NCBI RefSeq assembly: GCF_902686445.1
Contig: NC_062215.1
Location: 27,054,750 to 27,118,749, forward strand
Direction of reading: 5' to 3'
Length of the DNA stretch: 64,000 nucleotides
DNA from: Sciurus carolinensis
Taxonomy: Eukaryota; Chordata; Mammalia; Rodentia; Sciuridae
Below the pieces are notes generated by a model that was given only the letters and a program-made list of their open reading frames with translations, did no database searches and was not told the origin of the DNA. Made by a program: the position numbers and the translations under genes. How positions within the stretch are numbered: the stretch's first letter is position 1; the number at the start of each line of letters is the position of its first letter. Positions 32,888 through 44,565 of this stretch are shown piece by piece.

Positions 32888-33301
32888 TAGTGAACATGTC
32901 ACCAGTAATTGCCTCTGTCATTGCCATGTGAATGAATCAGTGGGGCAGTTCAGAGAAAGGACAGCTGATACACTGTCAGTATATGGATACTTGGAAAATG
33001 TATCATCAGTATTATGACAATTTCTGCAAAGTTTTTTTTTTTGATGATTTTGTGAAACAAGAGAGATTGTAAGAAAAATGATGAAAATGTTTAAATTCAG
33101 AAAGGACATTCACAATGTTAACGATGGCACCCCAAATGCAACATTTTGGGGATAATCTGCTCTAGAACACTCTGATGCCACTGTAGTATTTATTCAAAAA
33201 TGTTTTTGAAGAGAAGGGTTTTCTTCCAAAAAGTTTTTATTTAAAGAGAAGTAAGCCTTTGTTTCCTTATTTTGCATATAAAACTGATTTAGTTGGTTGT
33301 G

Positions 33302-33304
<3 letters not shown>
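32888..33304. other. Unassigned sequence
   Basis: AT-rich; a T run at 33032-33043. No repeat recognised. Confidence 0.4.

Positions 33305-33337
<33 letters not shown>
33305..33337. repeat. (TG)n microsatellite
   Basis: Uninterrupted TG dinucleotides. Confidence 0.95.
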
Positions 33338-33574
33338 TTAGTCAAAGAGACAAAACCCCATATCCTCATCCAAGTCCTGTGTACTTCCTTGGCTTCAACC
33401 CTGGCTGGGCTAGGGCTGCCTAGTATTTAGGAGGGAGAATACACAAAATTTTAAGGCCAACAGATATGGCTTGTTGGGGAAGGAGAAAGCTACAATGGTT
33501 GGTCACTCCACTCAATTTTTAAACCACATCTACCTTTTAAGTTGCTGTCCCCTTATTTCCTGTGAGGTGATACT
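33338..33574. other. Unassigned sequence
   Basis: No feature recognised. Confidence 0.4.
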
Positions 33575-33870
33575 TTTTTTTAATGAGACAAAGAGAGGCA
33601 TATTTATTAATAAAAGTTTCAATGCAACAAGAAGATACAAAAAATTTGAACATTTATATACTTGATAACAGGTCATCAAAATACATGAAGCCCAAATGGA
33701 TAGAATTGAAGATATACCCAGTTCGATAATAATATTTGGAGACTTTAATACCTCCATTTCAATAATGAATACAACCATCAGACAGAAGACAAATAAGAAA
33801 ACAGAGTACATAAAAACACAATAAACTAATTAGATCTAGCAGACATATAAATTACCCAACATTATCATCC
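33575..33870 (+). repeat. Old L1 ORF2 endonuclease fragment, sense
   Basis: Sense L1 ORF2 text. A plus frame near 33725 reads FGDFNTSISIMN, matching the conserved GDFNTPLS motif of the L1 apurinic-type endonuclease, with the following RQKTNKKTE also in family order. Stops interrupt both sides. Confidence 0.75.
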
Positions 33871-33877
33871 TGGACTT

Positions 33878-33975
33878 TGGAACCAGAGTGCTCACAATCA
33901 CATCCTGACTCTTTCAAAGTCTGCCTATGTAACATTGTGTTTCAGTTTATATAAACTGGGGATGGAGATGATGAA
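33878..33975 (-). repeat. MIR fragment, antisense
   Basis: tttggaaccagagtgctcac, then cctgactctttcaaagtctg and tttcagtttatataaactgg follow antisense MIR order. Diverged. Confidence 0.5.
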
Positions 33976-34769
33976 TAAATTGCTGCTTAAACAACCTGTA
34001 TGGAACATCTGAATTCCAGCATAACTTAGAGTAAGTACTATACGAATTTCAGCTATTTGCAATTTTACTAATTTAAATTTTAAAGAGAATGATGAATTAA
34101 AAACCCTGAAACTCTTAAAAAGACTTTCACCAAGAGTTTGTAGACGAAATGAATCAGTGACTCTCCTTTCTGTTTGTATGTCTCTTAGTAATAATGTATT
34201 GCTTATGTCATATAAATCCTGCATGTATGCTATGTCATAGACATTGTGAGAGAATTGTTAATATTGTCATAATTGTTAGTATTATAAACAGACTATTTTC
34301 CTCTATGATTCCATTACATTTCAACTAGTTATTGTTGACACAGTCGATATGTAAATAAAGCTGAACGGCCACAGGGCAGATTTTTGCAGTGCCACATTTT
34401 TAGCTGAATTCAGGGCTTGGTATTTCAAAGCATCAAAATCCAACACCTTGGAGCAGATTAAATTTCATACTTGTGTGAAAATGTAAAAAAGAACCCAAAT
34501 ACTGTGCGTCACTATAATGCACTAACGAACCTAAAAAAACCCGGACCTTTCTAGAAGGCTCACAAGAAGGTGCAGGGGAACATGGCATTGAACAGGCTGA
34601 GCTCTCTCTCTGGTGCGCATGCCAGCTGTGCATCGTACTCTCTCCATTCTCCTCTTCCAGATCTACGCTGCTCTTGCCACCCAAACTCGTGTTTCCAGCT
34701 GTGTTCCAGCCCTGCCTGCCTATCCTTTACTCTGCTCAGCACCACCCAAGCCGAAAGCTTGAGTGGCAA
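33976..34769. other. Unassigned sequence
   Basis: Contains AT-rich DNA to 34430 and a GC-richer part to 34769 with overlapping 73-83 codon frames on both strands. None resembles a protein. Confidence 0.4.
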
Positions 34770-35245
34770 AGCACCCTGCATTAGCTACCCACTGCCGAGT
34801 GACGCGTTACCCTAACCTTAGTGCCTTGGAGCAATTACCATCTCATGGTTTTCCATGGGTCAGAATCTAGGAGCGGCTTAGCGGCAGGCCCTCTCATGAG
34901 GCTGCCGTCAGGCCGTTGACCAGGCCTGTGGTCATCTCAAGACTTGAGGGGGAAGAGCTTCTTCCAAGACTCTGGGGAGGGGGAGAGGGGCGCTGCTGGC
35001 AGACCGTAATTCCTTGCTGCTCTGGTTTGAATGACTTTGCCTCTGCCAGACTTGTGTGCCCAGAGCTCAGTCGCCAGTGCAACAGAATTTGGAGGCGGGG
35101 CCTAAGGGGAGGATTTTATGCCTGAGGGTAAAGGAAAGAGACCGTGTCCCAACCTGCTGGCATCTTGGTCTTGAACTTCCCAGTCTCTGGATGTGTAAGA
35201 AATAAATTCATTGTTTATAAGTTACCCAGTCTGTGATATTCATTT
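34770..35245 (+). repeat. MLT1/MaLR-like LTR remnant and adjoining ancient repeat
   Basis: 34770-34960 reads attagctacccactgccgag and cagaatctaggagcggctta, a decayed mammal-wide repeat. 35040-35245 reads the 3' part of a MaLR LTR in sense: ggaggcggggcctaagggga, cttgaacttcccagtctctg, gtaagaaataaattcattgt, aagttacccagtctgtgata. Whether they are one insertion is unclear. Confidence 0.6.
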
Positions 35246-35249
35246 TAAA

Positions 35250-35560
35250 ATTTAACACATATTATTAATTGTACATCCTAATGAGGTTCAGAGTGATATT
35301 TCCTTACAGGCACACAGCATGCACTGATTGAATCCAGCTACTTTTTCCCATCTACCCCCACATGCCCTCCCAATCCCTAGAAGTCACTATTCTACTTTCA
35401 GTCCTTTTTTTTTTTTTTTCAAGCCTGCACATATAGGAAAGAACATATGGTACTTGTCTTTCTGTGTCTGGCTTATTTCACTTAACATAATGTCCTCTAG
35501 TTGGATTTCATTTTTCTTTGTGGCTCAGTAATACTCCATTGTGGATAACAGAATTCCACA
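35250..35560 (-). repeat. Old L1 fragment, antisense
   Basis: Antisense L1 text: tttccttacaggcacacagc, ggcttatttcacttaacata, gtcctctagttggatttcat. A T run (35406-35420) interrupts it. Confidence 0.7.
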
Positions 35561-35999
35561 TTTTCTTGTGGTATTCTATTATTATAGCAGCAGGAAGTGG
35601 ACTCATATTTGCCATGTGTACTCTACATAGGCTGAATGCCTTTGTGATAAAGTAGCTAGCTTTTCCAGGAGCAAATGAGAGCAAGAGTGTGCGCATGACA
35701 AAACCCAAGTCAGAGGACAAGGGAAGTGAATTAAGCCTCAACTCTTGAGAGAAGAAGGAGTAGAGAATTGTAGACATAGCTTTAAAACCACCATGAAGTC
35801 TTTACAGTGGTTTGGGAAAGAATGTAAGTTAATAGCCATTTTTTCATAATTAGCATACACAGGCAAGCTATTGATTTCTGTTTACATTTTGTAATTATTC
35901 AGCTAACTAAACTTTTATTAGATCAAAAAGTTCTCAGAGAAATTTCCTTAGGGTTTCCAGGTAGATAATAATGTTTTTCCCTTTCCACCAACATTTATA
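35561..35999. other. Unassigned sequence
   Basis: No feature recognised. Confidence 0.4.
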
Positions 36000-36275
36000 C
36001 TGTTTTTTTTATCCTTTTCATTTTCTCAATCATTGACTAGAATTACCCAAATAATAACAATAAATAATAAAGCTGATAGTGGACACCCTTGTTTCATTCC
36101 TCACTTTAATGGGAATGTCTTTAGGATTTCACTGATAAGAATGATGTTGGCTGTTCTTGGTTTATTATGTTAAATAAGCACTTCTCTTGCAGTAGTTTCC
36201 TACGAATTTGTAGCTCTTCCTGGTTTTTGGAACTTGGTTTTATTATCAGGTTTTAGGCATTGCACACTCTTGGAT
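36000..36275 (-). repeat. Old L1 ORF2 fragment, antisense
   Basis: Antisense ORF2 interior: gctgatagtggacacccttg, ttaatgggaatgtctttagg, gatgttggctgttcttggtt. Lies upstream of the preceding L1 fragment in element order. Confidence 0.7.
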
Positions 36276-36624
36276 TTCCTGAGGCTTCAAGTGACGAATT
36301 CTGGACATGCAGAATCCTAGCCCTTGGCTAGGCCAGGCCCCGGGTCCAAAGGGTCAGGCAGGAAGATAAACATTTTGCTTACTGCTTACAAGTTCTTTTC
36401 TATTCCTCTTCTGCCACTCTCCCCTAAATAACTCTTTGTCTTATTCCATTTGTTGTCCCTGGAAAAATCAGTGATAAGAAAAAAAAATACAGAATTGTAT
36501 GGACAGATAATTGCTCTTTTCTCAATTGGTACAGATCAGTTTTGATCACCCATGACTGGGCTCTGGCCATCCCCTCCTTTGGCTCTTTCTGGGAGAGAGT
36601 TGACTGATCTTGCTGTTGTTGTTT
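36276..36624. other. Unassigned sequence
   Basis: No feature recognised. Confidence 0.4.
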
Positions 36625-36985
36625 GGACATAGTTTTTCCTCTAAGAGTTTGTGTGCAGGATGCTTGGTTCCCAGTATGGTGATGTTAAGAGGTGATGGGG
36701 CCTTTAAGAGGTGGAGTCTAGTGGGAGGTCTTTGGGACATAGAGGGCATTGCTCTTGGAAGAGGTCAAGGTGGTTCTCATGGGGCTCTGAGTGACTTATC
36801 CTGAGAGGCTCCTCCCCTCACGCTGGCTTCACCATGTGATCTCTCCCTCTGGCATGCGCTCCTGCCACTGGGATGCCACCCGTCATAAGGTCCTCACTAG
36901 AGCCCAACCTCCAGACCTGGGAGCTAAATAAACCTCTTTTCTTTATAAGGAACACAACGTCAGCTCTTCTATTATGTAACAGAAA
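36625..36985 (+). repeat. MaLR (MST-like) LTR, sense
   Basis: ggtgatggggcctttaagag, ggagtctagtgggaggtctt, caccatgtgatctctccctc and the terminal aaataaacctcttttcttta are in MST/THE1-type LTR order, with AAATAAA as polyadenylation region near 36925. Ends at gtaacagaaaatggacag. Confidence 0.8.
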
Positions 36986-37289
36986 ATGGACAGAGGTACT
37001 TGCGCAAACTCGAGATTCCTCCTACCACTGGATAGTTTGTAGACTGCAGTACAGTATTTAGGGGAGCCTGTGCAGGTGCTTTTTCCTGCAGATCATTTCT
37101 CCAGGAGAATGACTGATGGAAAACTGATCTCCCATAACCCAGGGACTTCTTTATGGAGACTGTCTCCATCCTACCCAGCCTGCTCAACACCTTATAGTAT
37201 AGTGATCTTTTCTTTGCTAACTTGGGAGAATTGATTCCTAAACAGTTGGATAAAATGACCTTGTGTCTGGCTCAATTAAAGGATCGTCT
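36986..37289. other. Unassigned sequence
   Basis: No feature recognised. Confidence 0.4.
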
Positions 37290-37440
37290 TTAGCTTTGCC
37301 TCTCAAAGTGCTTACCTGCAGCATTGCGTCCCCTGAGGGTTTGTTGGGACCAAACTCTCAGACCCTTTCCAGAATCAGAATCTGCATTTTAACAAGACCT
37401 ACAGGTGATCTCCATGCACATTAAGGTTTGAAAACTGCTA
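37290..37440 (-). repeat. hAT-Charlie fossil, MER5A-like
   Basis: tctcaaagtgcttacctgca near the left end and ggtttgaaaactgct at the right end recall the MER5A terminal inverted repeats; the interior gaatcagaatctgcatttta also matches. Non-autonomous and inert. Confidence 0.6.
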
Positions 37441-37770
37441 GTCCAAAGCATCTCAGCTGTACTCCAAATCCTCTGGAGAGCTTTAAAAATAACCCTGATG
37501 CTCAGATCACAGCCTATACTGAGTGCGTTTCAACCACATTGATTTCTCCCCCACCCCTCCACATTTGCCAATGTCTGGAGAAAGCTTGTTTGTCACAACT
37601 GGGGTGCAGGTGCTATTGGTATTCAGGGACACTGGCAAACTTCCTTCAGTATAAAGCACAGCTCTCAAAAAAAAAAAAAAAAAAAAAAAAACTGACCCTA
37701 AAACATCAATAATACCAAAGATGAGAAATTCAGAATTTCTGAGGGCAGGGTCCAGGCATCACTGGCTTCC
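37441..37770 (+). repeat. MER20-like hAT fossil split by a second hAT-like piece
   Basis: 37441-37530 (ctctggagagctttaaaaat, cctgatgctcagatcacag) fits the left half of MER20 and 37725-37770 (cagaatttctgagggcaggg, tccaggcatcac) the right half. Between them lie 37535-37660, resembling another hAT-type fossil in antisense (catttgccaatgtctggaga, tgtcacaactggggtgcagg), and an A run at 37667-37690. Confidence 0.5.
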
Positions 37771-37935
37771 CAGTTTTCCTGATGTTAAGAATCTCCTGGG
37801 ATATTTGTTGATTATCTAGCTACCCAGGCCCTGCCATGGAGGATGCTGAACTAGTGGGGCTGAAATAGGGCTGGAATTCATTTTTAAATGTCCCCCAGGT
37901 GACATCTGGAAACTCAGCAGGGGCAGGGAGGGAAG
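37771..37935. repeat. hAT-Charlie-like fragment
   Basis: aagaatctcctgggatattt, tacccaggccctgccatgga, ttttaaatgtcccccaggtg have the wording of MER5/MER20-type elements but order is decayed. Confidence 0.35.
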
Positions 37936-40915
37936 GTATGACAGGTTCCAAGTTAATTTAGGAAATCTGTCCCTAAAGATGCACTGAAGTTGAGTGCAGG
38001 AGGGAGATGGATTTGGGACCTAACCATATACACCTCAAGGCCAGGGTGGAGGGGGGACTCCTGTACACATTACTTCCTACTGAGAAGTTGGACCTCGTTC
38101 TCTACACCAGTTCCATCCCAGTCTTCAGTCTTGTCTGCATCCGTGCATAGATCTCTCCAGGAAGGGGGATATCCACTTATAAGGTACTTACCACAAATTC
38201 ACCCTCAGAACGGGTTCATAGGTATCAGAAGCAAAGATAAGATGGTGTCTAAGTGTTCAGTCTTTGCTCCCCAAAATTTTCTAGGAGGATTCCAGAATCA
38301 CCTGCTTTGTTCCTGAAATTTTGTGCTGATTAGGGTCAATTGTGGGGAATATGGAGAGGCTAAAGGGTGGCCATTTATGGAGAGGGTAGAAGTGAGAGAC
38401 AGATGAGCAAAAGCAAAGATGTCAGTGATTTTTCAGTGGGTGTATTTTTTTGGACTGTAGTCTGGAAGTTTTTTAGAGTGTGACATTGTGAAATAGCCAT
38501 GAACTGGGCCTGGCGAACTTACAATTTAGCTGGTTTTGCAAACACATCTTGGCTCAAACATCCTCTCAGCTGAAACCTGCTCCCATGCAGGTCAACAGTA
38601 GACTGGATTTCTGGATCTGGAAGACCCTGTGACTCACCATATGGCCTTTGGATCGGGTTCTGTTGGGTTGCTTGGGGAAGGGAAGCTTGTCCGAGTGAGT
38701 GGCTGAGACACCTCTACAGACGTTACACCATGGTCTCCCCTGGCCTTGAGCAGTTCCTACTTTGAGACCCATGGTCTTTTCATTTATGAGAAGGTCTTCA
38801 AACACTGGAAGGTCAGGGGATTCCAGTGATGATTACATATCCCACCACACCATCCTCCAGTGCCTCTACACACGGAATCTGGAGTAGTGGGGGGCACTGC
38901 TTCTTGATAGAAAGGAAAACCAGAGACCACCCTCTGTATTAGGACTCTTGAGGCTTTGTCATTGCTGTTGTTTTAGAGAGCTTTCCTCCCATGATTTCCT
39001 GATGTTCAGACTGAAATGGGGCTGTTAGTGCTTCTAAGACTCAGTCTGGATTGGAGAAGGAGACTTATAAAATCAGCCATGAAGATGATCTGATCACCTC
39101 CTGCCCATTGATGACATTTGGAACATGTCATTGGCTTTTCAACAGCTGATGAGCAGAAACAACCTGACTTTTGGGTACTGGGTCCCCACTGTTATCTTGA
39201 GGACATCCTCAGCATCTTTTGGACCTGTACTTGACTGGGCTACTACTGGTAATGGAAATTGTGAGCTGAGATTGACAGTGGCAGTTCTGAGAACCTAGTT
39301 TTCTGAGGTCCAGATGATGAGTTTCTGTCAAGATCTTTCTACACAAGACATTTGTTCCGTTCTGCTCAAGAAATTGGCTTTCTCAAATTGGAAGTCTCCT
39401 CTCCTCCACCTGCTCACTTGTAACTCTCAGAAGTTCATCTCCCATTTTTCCATAGTCTCTGATCCTATAATAGGGTTCATAAAAGGAATGGATGTTCCAG
39501 GAGTTTAAAACCCTATTAAATTCCATCTGACCTTGAACCATTCCAAACCCAAGCCATTCACTATTAAAATTGATGTCTATTGATTCCACTGTGTGGTAGA
39601 GATGGAGATGTACACCCAGATCGCCCTTGAAGGAAGGACTTGCCTCTAACTATAAGCTCTTTAAGGATCTGCCACTACAGAAGAGTCATCTTACCTGAAG
39701 CAATCTGCATCAGATGACTGAGTGAGGTGGGAATATATGGGATATTAAGGCCTGGACATTTTGGTCTGACATGGACATTCCAACAGGAAATATGTGATCC
39801 CACCTACACTGTAGTTTGACCATTTCTTCTGCCTAGTCATGATTCTTCCTCTTTCCTTTTGCAGGTATTGATCCCTAACAGATTCTACCTCAGATTTCCT
39901 CTGTGTTCCTGCTTCAAGAAAACCCTACCCATGACACACTGAGTAGACCCTATTACCACAGGAGTGTGCATGCTCTGGCTTTCTGAGAAGATAATTCCAC
40001 TTGTTGTCTACCTCCCTGGGTGTGGTGGTAGTTCCTGAAGACTAAACCTGCTTTGTAAGGCAAGGTATTTTCTTATCATAATGTTCAGTGGGGTTGTTGT
40101 CTGATTATTGTCTTGACCAATCCAGACATGACCCAGAGGCCCCCTTGGTTATCAGTGGGCAACGTAGGCTTTCTGGAACACTTCTCTGTTGTGGGAATTG
40201 AGCAGGGTAAACTCTCTTTGACCCTCTTTTAAGGTCTTATTTCTGCCCTTTGTGATTTTCCTGGCCTACATCCTGTTTCTCTTTGGTAAGAAGTGTGTCA
40301 TTTCAATTTATAATTTCAACATGGGATGAGGAATTTTCGAGTAAATCTGGGTTTAGTGAGACAAATTAAAATCCAATTAAAGAAATAAGATAGTGAACGG
40401 TGAGTGTCTGTGAGAGGTTGTTGGGGGTTGGGGTGGGGATTGGTTTGAGCTCACACAAGAGCTGAAAATTACCCACAGGGGATGAACTCCTCTGTGAAGG
40501 CTTAGAAGGCAAAGCCGAAAAGAGGGGGTAATTACAGGAGAGAGTCTGCGACCTGCTCACTGAGACGATGTGAGGAACAGGTTGCAAGGGAAACACAGTT
40601 GATTAAAAAGCAGCTTAACCTCTCCAAGAAACTCTGCACTGGGAAGAGAAAAAAAAAAAAGAAAAAAAGAAAAAGAAGAAAACTATAAATTGCCATGGAG
40701 TTTCACAAAGGCAAATGAGAGTCAGAACGTGAACGTGAGTGCACTTATTTGTATGTATGCTTATCGGGACTCAGAGGAGTTGAAGTGTTTGACACACTGA
40801 TGGAGACCTTGCCGGGTTCCAGGTGTGTGCCAGGCTAGGGATACGGATGCGATAAAGAAAGCTTGCCAGCTAGGGAGAGCGGGCTGGAGTAGGCAGAGAT
40901 GTGCTGCCTTCCCTA
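37936..40915. other. Long stretch without recognised repeats
   Basis: About 3 kb in which I recognise no mobile element, unusual for this window. The longest frames are 108 codons (37990-38316, plus) and 79 codons (38566-38805, minus) without domains. A-rich low complexity sits at 40650-40682. It could be old unique DNA, a decayed ERV interior, or hold conserved non-coding elements. Confidence 0.45.
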
Positions 40916-41505
40916 CCTCGGGCTGTGGTGACAAACTGCCACGGACTGGGTGGCTTGTAATAACAGGTATTTAGTGCTCACAGCTGTGGAGGCTCTTAGT
41001 TCAAGACCAGGTCACCAGCATAGTCAGGATCTGGTGCAGACCATCTTCTGGGCTGTAGACAGTTGACTGCTCCTTGCGTTCTCATATGGTAGGAGTAAGC
41101 TCTTCTTTTTTTTTTTTTTTTTTTCCTTCTCTTTTTTGGTACTAGGGATTGAGCCTAGGGATGCTTAAGCCACATCCTCAGCCCTTTGTAAAAAAAAAAA
41201 AAAAAAAAAAATTTAAGTTTTGAGACAGGGTCTTCCTAAGTTGTAGTGGGCCTCACCAAGTTGCTGAGGCCGGCCTTGAACTTGTGATCCTCCTGCCTCA
41301 GCCTCCTGAGTTTCTGGGATTACAGGCAGTGCCATCATACCTGGTACAAGCTCTGCTTACAAGGACACTCATCTTGTTCATGTGGCCGTCACCCTCATGA
41401 CATGAGCGGTTTCCAAAGGCCATGCCTCCTAACCTCCTCACTCTGGGAGTTAGGATTCCAATGTATGAATTTTGAGGGGACACAAACATTTGGTCCATGA
41501 TAGAT
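40916..41505 (-). repeat. MLT1-type MaLR LTR, antisense, split by a B1-dID
   Basis: Left part: gacaaactgccacggactgg, ctcacagctgtggaggctct. Right part after the SINE: acaaggacactcatcttgtt, atgcctcctaacctcctcac, ttttgaggggacacaaacat, tggtccatgatag. Both are antisense MLT1 in correct order. Confidence 0.85.
41104..41347 (-). repeat. B1-dID SINE, antisense
   Basis: T tract, dID unit (tactagggattgagcctagg), a long A run at 41190-41210 as the linker, then the B1 unit (ttttgagacagggtcttcct ... gggattacaggcagtgcca). aagctct repeats at 41097-41103 and 41348-41354. The B1 part holds an internal partial duplication (ctaagttg ... ccaagttg). Confidence 0.9.
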
Positions 41506-42344
41506 GGCACACTCCCCTGCTCCCAGAGGGATGAGCCCGGAATGATTCAGACCGAATTCTCTGTGATGCTCAGGTGGGCCCTATTTATCTGTTGGAGGAG
41601 CTGCTACAGGTCTGAGAGAAGGAGGTTTGGGGTGCTGGATGCTGAGAGGAGAGTGACATGGAGAAACGGGGCCGGGACTAAGGTGGGGTAAGTGAAGCCC
41701 ATAAAGAGGGCACAAAGATTAAAGTGGCACCACGATTTTTTGATATCATCTTCATTTTTATATTTATGCATTGTTTTTGACTTTTAAAAAAATGCTGTAT
41801 GAAAATACCACTTGCTTTGATTACTGAGTTTTTGGGTGCCCCCTTGCAATTGTGCCCAAGGCAAGTCCTCACCCCGTGGAGAAGGGAGATGGTGTTTGTC
41901 TGGGTGGATAGTCGACCCCTGGCAAGCCTTCTGGGATAAGAGAAGCTGTCACTTGGAGGCAAAGGACTGGATTAGAATCTCAAGGGATCCGTGAGCAGAA
42001 TGACATCAAGCATAGGAAGAAGGGTGACAGAACCTTGGGTGAGGGGCAACCTCCCCATCTCTTGAAAAACCCACGGTGACTGAATGATAAAGCAAGAGGA
42101 AGGCCAGGTCCTGTGGACCTTGAAGCACGCCCTTGCACAGGGTGTGAGGTTTATCTTTGTAGTTCTGGTTCTTAGCACATAGTAGGCACTTAGAGTCTAT
42201 GGAGCGAAGATGAATGCGACTCGTGTACCCGGTGGTGTGGTTAGTCTTCCTGGAACCCTGGGGTGAGAATTCGAAGAGACCTGGTTAACAGCAACAGCAA
42301 TCTCTCCCGGTCCCTCAAGTACCAACCACACGCTCCTGCTTTGT
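41506..42344. other. Unassigned sequence
   Basis: No gene recognised. Text at 41830-41875 (tgggtgcccccttgcaattg, gcccaaggcaagtcctcacc) resembles a mammal-wide repeat that I cannot name. Confidence 0.4.
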
Positions 42345-42790
42345 TTTAAATTGTTAAAACTGCAGAAACCCAAAATTGCCCATTTTAACCTTTTTTTTTT
42401 TTTTTTTTTGGTACAGTTCAGTCACAGTAAGTACATTCACATTCTTGTGCAAATACCACCACCGTCCATCTCCAGAAAATTTTCACCTTCCCAACCGAGA
42501 CTTATTCCACCATAACTCCCCTCCCCCACCCCGGCATTCACCTTGAACTCTAGGAATCCGACTACCCTAGATTCCTTTTGTAAGTGGAATCTCAGTCCTT
42601 TTGTGACCAGCTCACTACATTTAATATAATGTCCTCAAGGGTTAGGGTTGCAGCATGTGTTAGAATTTCCTTTCCTTTTAAGGCCTGTTAATGGTTCCAT
42701 TGTACATACATACCACATTTTGTTTATCTGTTCACTGGTTGCTTCCATCTTTTGATACCGGGAACAAAGCTGCTCCGAGCACACTCTCCC
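42345..42790 (-). repeat. Old L1 fragment, antisense
   Basis: Antisense L1 3' UTR text: aaaattgcccattttaacct, T run, ggtacagttcagtcacagta, gtccatctccagaaaatttt, ttttgtaagtggaatctcag, gggaacaaagctgctccgag. Confidence 0.75.
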
Positions 42791-44035
42791 ACTTACTCTT
42801 GGAGAAATAAAAAGGAAAGAAGTCCTGCAGGGCGGTCTTCATGTTGATTCTATTTTGCTCTCCACTGGAGCCCTGGCCTGCTGGATGGAGTCAGCGACTT
42901 CATTTCAGCTCCTTTGAAGACCCCATTGTGTTCTAGGCACTGGGTTTAGTGTTACAGATACAAAATTGACTAAGGCCTGCCCTTGTCTTCAAAGGACTCA
43001 GTTTAGAGTGGGGGAAGAGGATTAGGGAGCCTGCAGGGGCAGATGCATCAGCAAATGATTTTATTTGGCTCTCAGTTCAGAGAAGCGATTGCTTCTGTGT
43101 ATTATTTTGGTCCTTCAGTGAGTGGAGAACTCCCTCAAGAGGAGGAGATTTTGCTAAAGTGGGTACTATAAGAAATGGGACTTGAAGGAGATTTTGGAGT
43201 CTTGATCAATATCCCCTTCTGAATTTACAGACCATTCAAGTGAGGCAGGTACTTCTAATACAGTGACTAGATTGTTCTAATGTTGGGACTATTCACTGAG
43301 TTGGGTGGGTCTGGGTGGGTCCTGTACTGGGGAGACAAAGGGGCCACCCAGGAGGGGATCCATCCATGATGCCTCCCTTCTTGCTTTTAAACCTCACACC
43401 TGTATCCTGAAAGGAGATGGGCTTCAGAAAGTCCTTGAAACCAAGAGTCTATTGGCTGATTTCACGGGAATGCTTCATGGCTGAGAGGAAGCCATCCAGC
43501 CTATTAAAAGTCGTATACCCTCTTTAATGTGGATGATAAAACTTTAATTAAAGCGGTGATTAGAAACAGAATAATAATGACCACTAATAAAGTAGTTTAT
43601 AGGGATCGATAGCTGTACAAAGAGCAGCCCATTCAGTTCTGGCGGGCTGCTGCATGCAGCCCCAGAGCACGGGCTCTGGGCAGGGTGAAAGGATTAGGGG
43701 AAGGGTTTACTGGAATAGAGAGATAACATAAAAGGCAATTTATAATGTGTGACTCCGAGCAATGAGCTAGGGAAAATGGAAAGCTGCGATGTGGATGGAA
43801 TTCCTTGTACCTTTGCATTATGAATGAGCCTTACAAGACTGCAGTCCACAGGCAGGTTTGGTGACTTGCGTACAAGTGAGCACTATCTGCATTCTTTTCT
43901 TTTTTTTGTTGTGGTCCGTGTATCTTGGGATGAAGAGAGGCAGGACAAGTAAAACCACAGCTGAGACAACCTTTAGCAACTGATCCCCTACTAATAAAGA
44001 TGACAATAATAAAGGGCAGGGCAGTATAACAATAG
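42791..44035. other. Ancient repeat piece and unassigned DNA
   Basis: 42930-43040 (tgttctaggcactgggttta, ttacagatacaaaattgact) matches the mammal-wide repeat seen near 24810. 43520-43620 is an AT-rich patch with aaactttaattaaag and agtagtttatagggatcgat that stands out as a possible conserved non-coding element. The rest is unassigned. Confidence 0.4.
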
Positions 44036-44200
44036 CAGTAAAATAGCCACCGTGAGCACCTACTAAGTGCTGACCAATTTCACGTTTCATCTTTCATCCC
44101 AGTGACTTTCCTGCCAGGTAAATAGGACCACCCTCCCTGCGCCAGAGGATGTGAAAGACATCAACTGAGAAATAGGCTTGGAAAGGGAATGGTTTTGGGG
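44036..44200 (+). repeat. MIR fragment
   Basis: gtgagcacctactaagtgct, then ttcatcccagtgactttcct and gaaataggcttgg in sense MIR order. Confidence 0.6.
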
Positions 44201-44404
44201 AGGGTAAAATCTTTAATTTAGGATTAGAATGGCAGTGAGATACTTGGTTCAGTAGGAGGAACATGAACAGGGAATTTTCTTTTAGCTCGAGTAACTTCAG
44301 GAAGGTTCCATTTACCTCTCCCATGCCTCCCCACCCTGTTCCTTCTATTATACATGCAAATGGGACATTGGAAAGGGTGAGGAATCTGAAATGAGGAAGC
44401 TGCA

Positions 44405-44565
44405 GATACCAGCTTTGACAGTCACTGGCAGCTAGACTCTGACAGCGACTGGGGTTCCACTTAGTCTCCTTGAGCTATAGTATTGTCTGTAAAATGGGGC
44501 TAATATTTACCTGGTGGAGTTTTGCAAGGATTAAATTAGAATTTAATAAGAAACTAGTTACAAAG
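44405..44565 (-). repeat. MIR fragment, antisense
   Basis: ttgtctgtaaaatggggcta and caaggattaaattagaattt in antisense MIR order, after a decayed cttagtctccttgag segment. Confidence 0.75.

Noticed and set aside
37667..37690. A run as evidence of a SINE
   Set aside because: The sequence before it resembles a hAT fossil, not a SINE; probably an independent expansion.
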